Below, in pieces: positions 8,572-20,245 of a stretch of DNA of 64,000 nucleotides. Position 1 is the stretch's first letter; each line of letters starts with the position of its first letter. Both the position numbers and the translations under genes were made by a program. The notes under the pieces are model-generated. The model made no database searches. It was not told the DNA's origin and worked only from the letters and a program-made list of their open reading frames with translations. Source of the DNA: Cricetomys ansorgei (lineage: Eukaryota; Chordata; Mammalia; Rodentia; Nesomyidae); NCBI GenBank assembly GCA_026225945.1, contig JAMJFZ010001258.1:10733001-10797000 (forward strand). Direction: 5' to 3'.

Positions 8572-10890
8572 GAATACTGTCAGAGTGGCAATAAAGTGAT
8601 TGCAAAGACTAAGATATAAAAGTCAAGTTTATATAATTCTGTTAGACCACATAGAATGTCTTATTTGTGTTTAAATGTATTTCATCAGACTGACAGAATT
8701 GACTCAAAAGAAAAAGACATGGAAATTGTGGTAATTTCCAGAATGTATTGTTAAAATGAATGTTAATGAGTCTGGCAGACCTATTCTGAAGTTAAAGATT
8801 TTTCCTAAATATTTGTGTACAAGTTGCTTGATGTGAAAAGACGTTTTTAAGTTGAAATCAATAAAATATGTTCAACTATGAGTGAGGACAGATTGAGATA
8901 AATTCACAAATCGAGCTCTCAGCTGACTATGGAATGAGAATTTGTTGGGGGAAAATCAGTTTTTATGAGGTCATCTGCTAATTCATAGAAGTTATGATGT
9001 AAAAACTGTCATTCATTTTTCTGACTGACCAGTATGTGAGTATGGTTCCTCCATTTCTCCAAAACATAAGTAAATTACTTAAAATTGTTAATCATTATTC
9101 TCTTCCAATTTTGTGTTACTTTAAATTAGCAGGATTGTATGCACATATATGTGTGTAAATTGCATAAAATAAAAGCAAAAATCGGCTTACATTTTGTTCC
9201 TCATGCCCAGTATTATTATTATGTCACATTAGTTCCTTGTTTGAAATTCAGTAGAACATTTAATTTTGATTTAGACACATGTCTTAATCTCCATGGCACC
9301 ATACAGTTCTGCAGTTAAATATTTTTACATCAGGAATATTTCTGAAAAATAAATATATGTTAAAGTGCAACTGTAAAAACCAAATCTATTTTGGCAGTTA
9401 GCAGTACTTGGCAGGACATTTAAGCAATGAGGTTGACTTGGGTGTTGGAATGTTGATCTGGGCAGGTTCCAGTTCTGGGGAATGTCAGTGTGGAGAGAGT
9501 AAGGAAATCCCATCCTACATCCCTGGGAAAGAACCAACAGTGAACAACTATAAACAAATGACTCTTCCCAGGCTTTTTACTTGACACTCCATGCCTTACC
9601 TTTCCACACTTAAAAACAAAACAAAACAAACGAATGAAAAAAACTTTTAGAAATGCAGATATGGGGTCCTTGGTTTTGGAAATAGTGGGATATTCATTGT
9701 TAAAAGCAAGACATTAATTCTGTGAACAGATATTTTCAAAGAAATCTTAGGGCATGATCTCAATAAAAAATAAACGAACCTTTTAAATGAGAAAAAATGG
9801 GACTGTGAAAAAAATTACAAGCAAATTTTGATTTCTGTGTACCATAAAGCATCACTTTATGAATTCCAGCAAGTCAGGGCTTATTTATCTAACCTCTCTT
9901 TTGAGAGCCTGACATTCTCCTGGGAGCCTCTATGTGTGGTGGGCAAAAGGCTGAAGAAGTTAAGACCTTTGCTTAAGAGATTGCTGAGTCATTTCAGGAA
10001 TAGTTCAAATACATGGTGGCTTCTAGAACAGTCGATGAATACAAACAAACAGTGCTGTCAGCATCTGGGAGGAAGAAGCTGAATGAGTCTGCTAAACCCA
10101 TAAAGCAAGTAAATCTTTATTTAAGTCGTGAGCATGCCATTAATTAAACATTTTTTTATTGTGTAACCGAATTTAAAAAAGAAAGGAAAGAGAAACATTT
10201 TGCATTATGTGAGCAGGTCTATAAATAATGAATGGGTTATCCAATTCAGCTCAAAGCCAACAAATTGTAGCTGGATCCTGATGAATTGCCATGCCCTTCC
10301 ACTAACTATCTAAAGAAAGAAAGAAAGAAAAAGAAAAAAGAATGAGTGGGGTTTTTAATGTTTTCCGAAAGGAGATATGGAAGAAATAAGAAAGGGATCA
10401 TAGCCAAGAGTTGGCTAAGAGCCAACCAGTAAGCATCCGTCATGAGTGAAAAATACAAACTTTAGGAGTTTGAGTCTTCTAGGGTGTAGGTTTACAGTTA
10501 GACTGTGACAGGTTTTAAAGTTAAGTCCAGGGACCGTCTTCAGCAACATCTCTCTGGGTCAACTGAATTTTTGAAAATAAAATTAGGTGTTTTGGTTGTC
10601 ATGGATTGCTGTCACTCATCCTTGTCACGACTGCTCTTCTTCCAGGATGCTTAGTAAGAATTCTAACAACAAATAAATATTCATGTTTACCATGCATCAG
10701 GAATTGCTGTGAGTACTTGTGGGGAGTACTTGAGAAGGTTTCCCACATGCTTAGTGAATTCAATACTTGGTACCCAGTGAGTGACACTGTCTAGGAAAGT
10801 TTAGGGGAAGCTGCCTTGCTGAAGAAAGTTTACCTCTTGGTGAATGCTGTGACATTCTATAGAATCCTATTTATGCTTTGCTTTGGAGGA
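8572..10890. other. long unrecognised stretch, no supported gene
   Basis: About 2.3 kb of AT-rich DNA with scattered short open frames (longest 84 codons at 9828-10082, no domain seen). Small simple runs: AAACAAAACAAAACAAAC near 9612 and AAAGAAAGAAAGAAAGAAA at 10314-10336. No interspersed repeat was confidently recognised. Confidence 0.45.
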
Positions 10891-11004
10891 AGTGCAGTGG
10901 TTTTTATGAGAATGGCCCCCATAGGTTTATATATTTGAATGTCTAGTCATCAGGGAGTGACACTACTTGAAAGGCATTAAAAGGATTAAGAGATGTGGCC
11001 TTGG
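10891..11004 (+). mobile_element. ORR1/MaLR-type LTR 5' fragment
   Basis: TGAGAATGGCCCCCATAGG, ATATATTTGAATGTCTAGTC, CAGGGAGTGACACTACTTG and GATGTGGCCTTGG match the 5' part of the abundant rodent MaLR-type LTR (tttgaatgagaatggccccc ...). It is cut off where an L1 3' UTR-like fragment begins. Related fragments are at 47.5 kb and 62.4-62.7 kb. Confidence 0.75.
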
Positions 11005-11240
11005 AGACCCTATCAAGGATCCCTCCCTAGTAATTGGGTCTAGGGAGCCTGAACAGGCCATTTCCTATGGTCAGGCATGGCTTCCGGTGATGAGACTGAG
11101 AGACCATCCCAACCACAAAAGCTCCAATTTATGGCCTAGCCTCCCTGCAAGATACTCCTTGACAACAGAAGGCAGAAACTCATGCCAAAGGAGGGAGCCC
11201 TTGCCACAGATTCTTGGCATGATAAACAATATTAGGCATG
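11005..11240 (+). mobile_element. L1 3' UTR fragment
   Basis: CCTGAACAGGCCATTTCCTA, AGACCATCCCAACCACAAAA, CTCCCTGCAAGATACTCCTT, GAAACTCATGCCAAAGGAGG and GAGCCCTTGCCACAGATTC follow the mid 3' UTR of Lx-type rodent L1 (cctgaactggccatcttctg ... ccagccacaaaa ... ctcatgccacgagagggagccc). Neither end is a normal L1 end, so this is an internal remnant. Confidence 0.65.
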
Positions 11241-11294
11241 AGTATTGTTTTGTGAAGCAGGCTTTAAATTCAATGTGTTAAAGGAATTAAATAG

Positions 11295-11430
11295 ATTGAA
11301 ACAGGTTCTCACTCTGGTTGTTATGGTATTCTCTATGTAGAATAGGTTCACCTCAAGTCACATAAATCTACCTACTTTCTGCCTATCAAGTTCTAGGATT
11401 AAAGTCATGTACCACCATGCCCATCAAGAA
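11295..11430 (-). mobile_element. B1 SINE
   Basis: Antisense B1 from tail to head: GAAACAGGTTCTCACTCTGG, TTATGGTATTCTCTATGTAG, AATCTACCTACTTTCTGCCT, TTCTAGGATTAAAGTCATG, TACCACCATGCCC. It is diverged but covers nearly the whole SINE. Confidence 0.8.
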
Positions 11431-11537
11431 GAAAAATTAAAAATAAAACACACATTTTAAGAGTCCTTAGCTATTCTAGGATACTACAATTTTGTGAATG
11501 CTTGAAAAACAATTGGCGAGATGATACCAAGTAGTCT

Positions 11538-11684
11538 AAGGGGTTGAAGAGATGGCTCAGCAGCTAAGAGTGCTTACTGTAATAGAGGACCTGTGTTTAG
11601 TTCTCAGAACCCATATTCAGCAGCTCGCGAATGCATGTAACTTTAACTTCAGTTGCATTAAGTGAACACGGTGCTCATAAACAT

Positions 11685-11725
<41 letters not shown>

Positions 11726-11740
11726 TTTAAAAGAAAAGCC
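11538..11740 (+). mobile_element. B2-family SINE with TC/AC tail
   Basis: Starts GGGGTTGAAGAGATGGCTCA and continues GCAGCTAAGAGTGCTTACTG, AGAGGACCTGTGTTTAGTTC and TCAGAACCCATATTCAGCAG. The tail has become a (TC)n(AC)n microsatellite (11684-11725) before the A-rich end. The head retains a readable A-box-like block. Confidence 0.85.
11684..11725 (+). repeat. (TC)n(AC)n compound microsatellite
   Basis: About 20 bp of TC followed by about 22 bp of AC, inside the B2 tail. Confidence 0.95.
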
Positions 11741-11944
11741 CAGTGGAAGAAATTGTTGGAGTAACGCTCACTCACGTTGCTCCTATTCATTTAGATTGTC
11801 CGAGGCAGCAAACAGAATCATTTACCACCGTTTGATGAGGAGTACTTAATGAAATGTGAGGTGGCCAAATAAAACTGTATCTGCCATTTTTACCCAGATT
11901 AATTGTAGTTAATAAGATAACTAAAGCACTGCTATGTTTTATTG

Positions 11945-12105
11945 GGCTCTAACATTTCCACGAACATTTCCTATACCCTAGTTAGTACTTTGCACAAGTT
12001 AAATGATCCCATCCTTTCATTCATTTTATGAAGTTGGGACGATTATTTTCTTTCATGCATTTCTAAGTAGGTGAGACAAAGCAACAGGGCCAACACATAA
12101 TGCCA
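11945..12105 (+). mobile_element. possible MIR fragment
   Basis: AAGTTAAATGATCCCATCCT, TTTTATGAAGTTGGGACGAT and AGTAGGTGAGACAAAGCAAC have the spacing of the MIR core (catttaatcctcacaacaa ... gaggtaggtact ... gaggaaactgaggcac). Weak, old match. Confidence 0.35.
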
Positions 12106-13714
12106 AGAATATCCTTAAGGATGAGGTACTCCTTCTTCTACCTAGGAGACTATGAGTGAATGGCTGCCCACAGACAAGCCCCTCCCTAAGCATTTTCCTC
12201 AGCCTGGAAGAAACATAGCCCAAAGTCTTATTCCTTCCTCAGCAGTGGCTCCAAAGCTCCTGAAACATGACCTCGGGATTTTGTTGCAGGTGTACCACAC
12301 AGATCCTTCTCTTTCCACCCAAACACACTGGTTTTGCATTCTGCAGGAACTGCTCTGGAGGTACACTCTCATGTACCTCTTGCACTCAAATCTTTCTAAA
12401 GCCTGTTTCTACTAAATAATTTAAAAGAAATAATACCAGAAGTGGTCCCAGCATAACTCTTAAGTGGGGTTTAGAGCTGGACTATTTATCGTGGTAGCCC
12501 TGGTGGTAGCTGGGTCACTGACCAATCCTAGCATGATATAGTGATTCAATTATTATAACTTTCTGAGCAATGAACATGGACTCAATACAAAAAGAGAACA
12601 GTGCTGGCAGGGGCAATATAGGAAAAGGGATAAATAGAAACAGCATAAAGAAGATAACTCAGTTGACTTTTGATCATTGTCCCTTATGCATTAGAGAAAG
12701 ATAATGAGAATTTGGCAGTGACCACCATCAATCAAAAGTTATGTGTGGAAATCAAAGGACACCATTGCTCCTGAACCTGATGGTAGGAGCAGTTGAGGAT
12801 CACATTAAGGATTTAGTTTGAAGAACAGTAGAACTCCAGAGAAGGTTAAAGTCTCAACTTTAGCTAACCTGGTATGTAGAAGTAAGAAGTTTACTTAGAT
12901 AGAAGACCCTGAGAGTTGGCATAGAGACATCTTAGCACTCAAAACATTTTTAAGCACCAGAGTCTCTAAACTCTCTTTGTATAGAAGTGGCTTATTATAT
13001 CCTGTTAGTGGCTACAACTCTCTTTTTTGTTTAAAGACAATTTAGAAACCATTGCCTTACAACACCTATGCCTACCTCTCTTCCTGACCAAAAATAATTC
13101 CTATGAATTTATAACTTGGTTAGAGAAGTACTGGGTCATATAAAGGAGAAAAGAGATTGAAATTTGAAGGAACTATAGAATATAGTCACCATATAACAAT
13201 AAGAGTCACAGCAAAGTGTAGAGAATTGGATCCTGAAGACAATGGATCAATAAGAGCAGATTGTAGGAATGAATAATGGGGAACTTATTGATACCTGAGC
13301 ACTCTACTATGACATAGGATTTAATACTTTGTATGGATGTCAAAAGGTGCTATTAGCATGTGCTAGGGTGACTCCTGGGAGCCTTGAGAAAGTGAGGTAA
13401 ACATTCCATACCTAGAAGAGTGGGTGGCATAATAAAGAAATAAAAGATTTAGAGAAATACAAAATGATGATGGATACATATTAAAGGATGTAAAATATAG
13501 CACCTGGGTGGTTTAGCAGGAAGGCCCCTAGGAAACTGATGTAAGGACAGTAAGTTTCGAAGTGGAGGCTCCTCTTTTTAGGCAAAGCTAGTAATAGAAG
13601 GTGCTGTGATCCACTTGGATTCAGTGATAGCAATAGAAAAAATGGACTGTGAAAACCAAATATATGCTGCTCTGCGGAACGTCCACCACAATAAGGGCAG
13701 GTATGGTTGTAACT
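12106..13714. other. long unrecognised stretch, no supported gene
   Basis: About 1.6 kb with only short open frames (87 codons at 12152-12415, no recognised motif). No clear repeat. Confidence 0.45.
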
Positions 13715-13800
13715 AGTGTGTTAGTTTGTTTGAGCTCCCATAACAAAATATACTTTATCCTTCTATTCATGAGTTTTATAATCATGGCTTCAATCAACTA
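13715..13800 (-). mobile_element. possible MaLR LTR end, antisense
   Basis: AGTGTGTTAGTTTGTTTGAG and TCCCATAACAAAATATACT resemble the antisense end of MLT1/MST LTRs (gttagtttgttcagctgccataacaaaatac). Only about 80 bp is recognisable. Confidence 0.35.
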
Positions 13801-14160
13801 CGGATCAAAAATTAACAAGGAGAAACATGTCTCTATTGGATGTGTACAGCCACTTTTCCTTGTTATTAATTCTTGTAGATAAGGACAATTTTGATAGCAC
13901 TTAGCTTGTATTTGATAAAACAGATAATTTAGAGATGACTCAAATATTCCAGGGAATGCATATTAAGGTAGATGCAAAAGTTATGTACGTTTTACAAAGA
14001 AACATATGTAACTATTATAAATTTCCTCATGTATTACTGAGTCTCAAAACTATGAATTACTGATAAATAGGTCAGAAAGTCAATGAGTATTAAATATAAG
14101 TAGTCATCATGAGTTCTTTTCTGTCAGAACTACCTTAAAATAGAATTGATACATCCATCT
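13801..14160. other. no recognised feature
   Basis: AT-rich DNA with nothing supportable. Confidence 0.4.
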
Positions 14161-14272
14161 ACGTGTGATGACCAATACCTGTAATCACAGTACCACAAAT
14201 GCAGAGGCAAGAGGATCCAAAGTTTGAGGCGAGGTTGGGCTAACTATTGACACCCTATCTCAAAAATGAACA
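14161..14272 (+). mobile_element. old B1-related SINE
   Basis: ACCTGTAATCACAGTACCAC, AAATGCAGAGGCAAGAGGAT, AAGTTTGAGGCGAGGTTGGG and CACCCTATCTCAAAAATGAA follow the proto-B1 order, plus strand, ending in a short A-rich tail. Confidence 0.7.
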
Positions 14273-14824
14273 TGAAGCATTCTATCTGTGGGAGAATACA
14301 TGAATTCCCTTCAAAAAGCAAGCAGCCCAGATCCTAAATCTGGTGTCATTGTTAGGCAGGTTCCTCTTCTCCTCTCGATCTCTGTGTCCACGTGGTAAAG
14401 GAATTGTTAACCAGCTAATGAAGAAAGACTGCCTCATAGACAGTTTCTCTCAATAAATGCACACAATACAGAAATGGAGGCTGGTCCACGACAGTGCATT
14501 TGCAAGTTCACCTAAAGGCAGTATGAGATGAAGTACATCCAATGTATAAGCTTTGGCTAGTGCATCTTTCTTTTTGTTACAATGAGAGGAAGAACATATT
14601 CAGACTCAAGGATACAAATATTGGTAATCTTTTCATCTAGGTGTTCGAGGATGAAAGATTACGGCCAATAAATCCACCTAAGAAGAATATAATGGACCTA
14701 TGAGGAGCATCATAATGTGGAAAGATTATAGTATCTCATGGCAATACCTACATTAGCCAAATGAGAACTGCCAAGGTTAACACACCAAACAACCAAACAA
14801 ATACAATGAGTTGGTCAGCTGTTA
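14273..14824. other. no recognised feature
   Basis: About 550 bp without a readable gene or clear repeat. Confidence 0.4.
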
Positions 14825-16672
14825 TCAATCAATCTTCATAGTGGGCAATTCTAGTACTGGTGCAATGGTATTAAAAAAAAAATAGCCACAATGGCAAGAA
14901 TGAATGATACGTATGTGTCCAACAACATGTCCTTCACTCATCATGGCTGACTTGGCTCCTGATACTATCATGTCATATTCATCATCAGAAGGCAGTACTG
15001 AATCCCTAATCTCTAGAGCTTGTCTTGGACTCACAGGTATAATCCCAAGAGTGCTATTTAGAGCATTCCCGGTAATCTGCTGGAGAGTTTGTGCTTTCCA
15101 AACATACAACTCTGGCTTCTCAGATTTACAGCTCCCAAGCTTCAGAAGGAAATGAGCCCTCTGGGGACAGAAAATAGTGTTCAAATAAGTTATGTCATGG
15201 TAGATACCAGTACACTTTATTCTTCCTGTTCCAAGAAACTATTAAGAAAGCAAAGTGGTAATGATTATGATCTTTAATCTGAAATGTGGTAGCTGTTATA
15301 CACGTCATCCAGATTGTGTACAAGAGAAAGTAAATATATACAATCACTGCATACAGCCTGATGAACTCATGATGGCCACAGAGCTCTGATGTCGATGACT
15401 CTCATAATGAGTCACCCAATGATCTAGTTCCTGGTACCAACAGAAGTTCTGACTGAGACTCAGAAGGATAGAAGACAGAAGCAGTAAGCTTTTGCTTTGT
15501 GGTTTCAAGTTTGGTCAAAAAATTAGGGGACATAGTTTGTGCTAGTATGCTTTCTCTTTCCAATTTATCCAGTGAATGGTTAGGCCAGAATCCTAAAGGT
15601 ACTATCCCCAAAATCTATCTTGGAAAATTGAATGTAGCTTGCACAACCAGTGGACCATAAAGGATATTGTATATACAGTACACCTCCACCCTCTTGGAAC
15701 TGAAGTACTCACTCTCTGACTCCTAGAAGTTTTAGTGACTACCAACTGTAAGTTGAAATCTTCTTGAATTTCCCTCAGTTGGAAAGAGATCACTTAGCCC
15801 CAAGGATGCATCTCTCCGCCAGCATCATGCATTCAGCTGATTAGTCAGAGGAGGGAAATGAAGGCGTGGCATGCCTACTTCCTGGAGTGATTCTCACTGT
15901 CCTTTCTGCTCTTGGAATGACCTGTAGAGCATTTACTTGTGCCTCCATCATGCCAGTTCAACCTCTGCTTTTGGGTCATCCCCTTCTCTACAGATTTTGA
16001 ATCTAGTGTGCTTGCTGGTGACTCCAAACATTGTCTCCTTATATGAGAGATTGATTCTCAGGAACTATAACTAAACAGTGACTGGGACACAACTGTACCT
16101 TGGACAATCTTAGCCAAGATGCTCCTGAGTAGCCAAACTAAATATCTTCCCTCTCTCTCTCTCATCATTATGCATTCAACTTAACCTCTAAATTCTTCTA
16201 ATGATTTTCCTTTGGTATTTAATGCTATGCTAGGTGTGACATACTATTCTCTGACACTGTCTATAGCTTTCTCCAATTTCAAAACTCTGTACTGAAAATC
16301 AGAGGCAGGCAGACATTATATCTCTCACCTGTGACTTTTAAGGTCGTTACAAGTCCTGTGTATCAAAGGAGTAGGTGACACCTTTCCACTGGAGGAGTAC
16401 ATTCACATGCCTACAATTATTGATGGAATCCTAGTGTATAATGGACATATGGATAATACTGACTATGAGAATGCATGCATACTTGAGAGTTGAATAATCT
16501 CTTCTTCATACCTAGCCAATTTGGGAACATGAGCTTGCATCATCTTCCTCTGGTAGTACTGAGAATGGCATAGTAACCAAACCAAAACAAGATTTGAAGG
16601 AATTGCTCCAGCTCTGAGCATCACCTGTTTGGCCTTGAGCAAGAAGTTCAGGTCCCCAAGTCTCCCTTTCAT
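14825..16672 (-). other. cluster of minus-strand open frames, origin unresolved
   Basis: Four minus-strand open frames of 119, 69, 63 and 69 codons (15184-14825, 15611-15402, 15793-15602, 16672-16463) lie within 1.85 kb, a higher density on one strand than in neighbouring unique DNA. The 119-codon frame contains the segment SPRQALEIRDSVLPSDDEYD and the 69-codon frame contains KQVMLRAGAIPSN; I recognise neither. No ATG context, splice structure or domain makes these a gene. A decayed endogenous retroviral internal region or an old pseudogene are both possible, and chance is not excluded. Confidence 0.25.
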
Positions 16673-16987
16673 CTCTCCTACAGTAACAGCATATAGAACA
16701 TTGCCTGGGTTTTCAGATCATTTTGCACCTGCCTTAATTATGCCCTTATGATTTGAAAATCTCAGGTCAATGACTTTCTAAAGAAGCAGGTAATTCACCA
16801 TACTTGCTCCAAAGTGAGTACAGACAAACATTTCCAGTTAAGGTTACAAATGTCTTCAGACTTCAGGCCTCCTAGTGGAGTATCCTGGTAATCTCACCAG
16901 GTCACAGACTAAGAACAAAAGACAGCAGAGATTTTGCAGTAGACTGGATGGGACAGCTCAGAATGTCAATGATGATGTCATTCAAAC
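16673..16987. other. no recognised feature
   Basis: Nothing supportable. Confidence 0.4.
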
Positions 16988-17078
16988 TGTGTGTGTATGT
17001 GTTGTGTGATTGAGTGTATGACTGTGTGATTGTACAAGTGTGTGAGTATGTGTATGGGTGTGTGTGTTTGTGTATGTA
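16988..17078 (+). repeat. degenerate TG-rich tract
   Basis: GTGTGTGTATGTGTTGTGTG, TGACTGTGTGATTGTACAAG and GTGTGTGTGTTTGTGTATG form a heavily interrupted TG microsatellite of about 90 bp. Confidence 0.85.
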
Positions 17079-18274
17079 GAGTACAGGATGTCAGATGGTA
17101 GTAGCAGGTTTACCAATAATCTATGGTAAACATCTAATATTTAAGTTCAAATATTTACAGACTAAGTTCAAATATTTACCTAGTTTTCTGGCTTTTCTCA
17201 TGAGGATTTCATCTTAACATACATTTATAAATCCTCAGGCTCTATTCCTGTCGGAACACCTGAAGGAAAAAAAATACAAAATCATTCTCTCGGTTTTATA
17301 GTGTCACTGTTTTAATTCATCCCATATATGTGTGTGTTTATACACATAAATATATGTATACAGATATTGAGAGGGAAATCACATATATAAATATACATAT
17401 TCTTAAACTGCAATCTTATAACATTCTTCTAATTGCTAGAATACAAAAATATGTGTTTTTTTCCCTTATCTTCTTGCTTCCCACTTTCTTGTTCCTTTCT
17501 TGTTCCATCCTACTTTCCGAATAGAGATGTGGCTAAGAATCGACTAGAATCCAGATTCCTTGTTTTATTTTACCTACAGCATTCAGTTAAAACCCCTCCA
17601 AACCCAGAGTCTGCTGACACAGATTGATGTTGAAGAAATGAGTAGTTCTGTTTTTAAATGCAAGAAAAGAAGGGTGGAAATGAACAAATAATAAAGATTT
17701 TTTTTTTCACCAAATAATATTCTAGTTAACCTGTATCTAAGAGGCATATGTGTATACTACAGGATCAATTTTGTCTCTCATCTTAACTTCTCCTATCCGA
17801 TATTTCCAATAGAAGGCCTTCCTTTATCTCATATTCCTTTTTGGACGTTGTTGCTCTAAATTCTAGTTGTAAAAAGTACTGAAATAAACTAGAGCTCAAA
17901 TGTTAATAAACACATGCATCAGAAATCCACTTAGCTTACATCTCCCTACTCGGAGTCATAACTCCATTACCAACTTACTAGGGTTAATGGGTGATTATTC
18001 CCATGAGGAAGACATTTAATGAAAATTCTTAACTAGCCAGTTTCTCTGACAGATGAAAATTAGCAAGTATCTCATTACAAACACACATGCAAAGCTTTAT
18101 TCACCAAACTATTCAGAATATACTCATATAATCCTGACATCATGTGGAGCTCTAAGAACTGGAAGGGGCAGGTCCATGGTTCCATAATGAATGTGTTTGA
18201 GCTCAGAGTCTATAGTGTATTTTCCACTATTCCTACCAGCTTCTAAAATCACCTAAAGCAGGGCCTACAGATGC
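17079..18274. other. unrecognised DNA
   Basis: About 1.2 kb, AT-rich. Includes TATA-rich short repeats near 17325-17400. Open frames at 17330-17627 (64 codons each, two frames) lack any domain. Confidence 0.4.
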
Positions 18275-18350
18275 TTTTTCTCACTGTTATGCCCCAGCAT
18301 CTAACTCAGCGCCTGATACCTAGAGGTTGTACTCAAGTAACAAATGCCTA
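18275..18350 (+). mobile_element. possible L2/MIR-class remnant
   Basis: CCCAGCATCTAACTCAGCGC and CTGATACCTAGAGGTTGTAC resemble the widespread cccagcacctagcacagtgc ctggcacatagtaggtgctc core of ancient LINE/SINE ends. Only about 70 bp. Confidence 0.4.
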
Positions 18351-19879
18351 AACATGCGATCACATCGAGGGAAGCTCACAGTTGTTTTCCACTATTGAAG
18401 GACCCACTGTGGTCATCCTCATTTGTGTGCTTATACTTAGTAAGCACATGTCAGAGAAATCCTGCTTTGGACATGGATTAAACTTTAGGAACTATCGAAT
18501 GCTATCTTTTATATTTTAGGTTAGGAAGCTAAAAGACAGTGAAAAGGGGGACTTGTCTGAAGACCTGACTTTATTGTTTTTATTCAATATCCTTCAGATA
18601 AACTTTTCCTGTAGCCTACAGAAGATGGCAGAGTGCTGAAGAACGTTTCACCAAAGGCCTCTGAAGCTGAAGCGACACTCAAAATACGAACCAATACTAT
18701 GACAATTCCATCAATCAGTCAACGGTGCAGGGCCTTATGATGTTGTGGTGGATGTAAGCCACGCCCATGTTGTGCGCTGCGCCTCTGCCATCTGTACACA
18801 TCACACCTTCCTCCTTCTCTCCAGGCTGAGTGGAGTACTTCTTCTCTACTATCCAGGACACATTAGTCTCCTCCCACTCCTCTCCCATTCCTGCATGTGT
18901 CAACAAGAAAGCCTCTGAGTGCCTGTGTGGGGAGAAGAAAAGCAATTTCAAGTGGCTAATGAAGTGCATGGCCTTGAGTCAAACCTCCAGAGACCCACAG
19001 CAGAAGGAGATGAATTCTACCTTTCTCCAAGTTAATGGCAGATTTCCTGAAAACAAAGGCAGCAAGCTACGGTCTAATATCCATTAGCAGACACTCCATT
19101 GCTGATTCCTCAGTTCCTATCTAGCTAGAGAAATGAACACTCACTGATACAAAATGTGAAGATAAAAAGGGTGCATTGGAATATCGTCCCTTCCAAGTCC
19201 TTAATTGAACTTTCCTAGTAGACCAATGAGCAGCTAGCTGCCTTCCATGGGAATCACCGTTATTTTCAATATTATGTGAAAACAAACTTACTTCGTTCTT
19301 AAAACATGCAATAAACAATATAACAACAAGCTTACATAAGAAGTGGTTAGAGTAAGACAAATGTAACAGGTTATAGAAGCAAGAGAATCAAATCAATCGG
19401 CTGTGCCTAATCCATTCCGCTTCACTCTTCACAGTAAAGAGTCTTCAGAGGGTGAGTACAGGGGACAGAAACCATTTTCTTGGCCCTCCTTAAAGGTGGG
19501 CTCCAGAAATGAGTCTTACTGTGTCTTTGAATAAGCCTCATCACAGGAGCAGTGTAAACATGGCTACATACTGAAAGTCAACCACATTATAGTGAAGATT
19601 TTCAAGTCTGCGCATTACAGAGGGACATGCTACTGATGAGGAAAAGCTAAAAATAGCAGACGATATCTGTTCCTCATGGTGTGGAATGGATACTTCTTTA
19701 TATCCCGTTTTAAACAAAGTCGATTTCAAGCAGGAAGCTGGATTGGTGTACTACGTGAAAGCAAGTTAAGTTTATAACTACACTAAATGAGAAAAGGGGC
19801 ATCATTCTCTTTAGCAGACTGTTGATAAACAGTTTTTAAGTGTTGAACAGCTCTTAATAGAGAAGGGCTGGGCAATTTA
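18351..19879. other. unrecognised DNA, no supported gene
   Basis: About 1.5 kb. At 18730-18970 there is a locally CpG-containing, less AT-rich segment with overlapping 84- and 85-codon frames on opposite strands; no domain or splice structure supports coding. A microexon-like pattern at 19435-19451 was judged chance. Confidence 0.4.
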
Positions 19880-20245
19880 GTCCGCTTTCTGCCACTATAT
19901 CAGAATCCCACAGGCTGAGTTATTCATTAAAAAAAAAAAAAAAACGAACCTGTTTCCCACAGTTCTGAAGGCTAAGAAGTCCATTTGTCAAAACTGCCAG
20001 ACTCCGCACCTTTTCCAGATGTCGTGAACCGGCAGAGAGCATCACTGGTAAGATAGTGAGGTCACCTTGCTCTAATCTCTTCTTCTTAGCAAAGCCATTA
20101 ATTCTATCACAGAGCGTCTATACCTCATTTAATCTCCAGCACTTCCCAGAGGCCCCACCTCCAAGGGCCTTCAATATGAGTTTTAGAAATAAGTTACTAG
20201 TTCAGGAATTTGGGGGAACTTATGTGAAAGATTACATTAGCAATC
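19880..20245 (-). mobile_element. MaLR (MLT1/MST-type) LTR
   Basis: On the plus strand it reads as the antisense of a MaLR LTR. In order: CTGCCACTATATCAGAATCC, TTTCCCACAGTTCTGAAGGC, TAAGAAGTCCATTTGTCAAA, CCCAGAGGCCCCACCTCC, CTTCAATATGAGTTTTAG and TTCAGGAATTTGGGGGAAC. A 16-bp A-run at 19930 interrupts it. No internal region is attached. Confidence 0.75.

Noticed and set aside
8097..8619. Open frames up to 155 codons on both strands (His/Thr-rich or Cys/Val-rich)
   Set aside because: They are translations of the TG/CA microsatellite; every frame is open because the repeat lacks stops.
18715..19087. Overlapping 84- and 85-codon frames in a CpG-containing patch
   Set aside because: Opposite-strand frames without domains, start context or splice structure; the patch is far too short for a CpG island.
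19435..19451. Possible 17-nt microexon between a good acceptor (TTCACTCTTCACAG) and donor (GGTGAGTAC)
   Set aside because: Such acceptor-donor pairs occur often by chance in 64 kb, and nothing around it suggests a host gene.
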